From contig CAIZDL010000001.1 in assembly GCA_903931735.1 (NCBI GenBank), positions 1-39,236 on the forward strand: DNA of 39,236 nucleotides. The letters are read 5' to 3'. A model generated the notes under the pieces. It was not told the DNA's origin, searched no databases, and saw only the letters and a list, made by a program, of their open reading frames with translations. This DNA comes from an uncultured Rhodospirillales bacterium. Lineage in GTDB: Bacteria; Pseudomonadota; Alphaproteobacteria; Azospirillales; Azospirillaceae. Below, in pieces: positions 38,956 to 39,236 of the stretch (position 1 is the stretch's first letter; every line of letters begins with the position of its first letter). A program made the translations under genes and the position numbers.

Positions 38956-39236
38956 CTCATATTTCTCCAACGACGATTCATTCCACCAAACAACCATCCT
39001 AGCGTCTAATCCGTCAACATCAAGTGCGGTCCTGCCCTTAGCTACGGAAGGCGCGAACCATCTCCCGGGCCTGCTCCCGAAACTCCGGATGCTCCAGACC
39101 TTGCCTATCCGGTTAACGCAGACACCCACTACATGTTGGGTGCGCCCAATCGCCGGAGTAGAGTTCAGCGTAGGTCGGCGCCTCAGCCCCGCCCGCGATC
39201 CCCAGCAATGATCTGAAGGCATTGAACGGGTAGAAG
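38956..39236. other. Right-edge region without a supported gene
   Basis: No gene could be supported in the last 281 bases. The plus ORF 38885..39211 and the upstream part of minus ORF 38560..39222 are rich in rare or mixed residues and lack ribosome-binding sites. Confidence 0.4.

Overview
The window (about 39.2 kb, GC-rich) looks like chromosomal DNA of a free-living, flagellated, hopanoid-containing alphaproteobacterium, most likely of the Rhodospirillales type. The evidence is the combination of a hopanoid RND transporter (HpnN), MlaA, an alphaproteobacterial-style CheY/CheZ-like pair, single-domain CheY-type response regulators, two bacteriohemerythrins, a Gram-negative 16-strand-type porin and fliO/fliP. 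No database could be searched, so the lineage is an inference from gene content. I see no rRNA, tRNA, CRISPR array, transposase or clear prophage.

Layout. 1-2.5 kb: the end of a DUF535 (VirK/YbjX-like) gene runs off the left edge, divergent from a KdsB-like cytidylyltransferase and a histidine-phosphatase-fold gene. 2.6-5.2 kb: a CPA1 Na+/H+ antiporter with a C-terminal cyclic-nucleotide-binding domain. 5.5-8.4 kb: two small unknown genes (one lipoprotein), then a flagellar export cluster (FlhB-C-terminal-like protein, small unknown, fliO, fliP) with overlapping stops and starts. 8.5-11.1 kb: PBP1A on the minus strand. 11.1-13.2 kb: three single-domain response regulators and a 24-nt tandem repeat. 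13.4-17.3 kb: phosphoglucomutase and three unknown genes. 17.7-19.6 kb: cheY and a CheZ-like phosphatase with a very unusual repetitive tail. 19.7-23.4 kb: leuC, bacteriohemerythrin, a class-I glutamine amidotransferase, and an extended panD. 23.4-31.8 kb, minus strand: a 698-aa orphan, mlaA, hpnN, copD, copC, and a small lipoprotein. 32-33.4 kb: porin with an intrinsic terminator. 33.8-39 kb: accessory-looking genes (coiled-coil DUF1640-like protein, glycosyltransferase, phage-type small protein, a protein built of thirteen 9-residue repeats, a second bacteriohemerythrin, a secreted GGCT-fold protein, a small membrane protein, and a protein with a duplicated GWNHGQVP motif).

How it fits together. 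Two themes dominate. One is motility and signalling: flagellar export genes, CheY, the CheZ-like protein, three more receiver-only proteins, and two hemerythrin O2-sensor or carrier proteins. The other is the cell envelope: PBP1A, pgm, KdsB-like, MlaA, HpnN, porin, lipoproteins and copper uptake or efflux CopC/CopD.

Most interesting signals: (1) the CheZ-like protein carries nine copies of a short motif resembling the FliM N-terminal CheY-binding peptide, suggesting a multivalent CheY-binding tail; (2) a 130-aa protein is exactly 7 + 13x9 + 6 residues, each 9-mer of the form xPVxDTNxH; (3) many gene junctions carry short tandem repeats (19-28 nt), several beginning at the stop codon of the preceding gene, which looks like a genome-level habit; (4) PanD has an unexplained C-terminal extension of roughly 80 residues; (5) the histidine phosphatase beside the KdsB-like gene lacks the expected second catalytic histidine.
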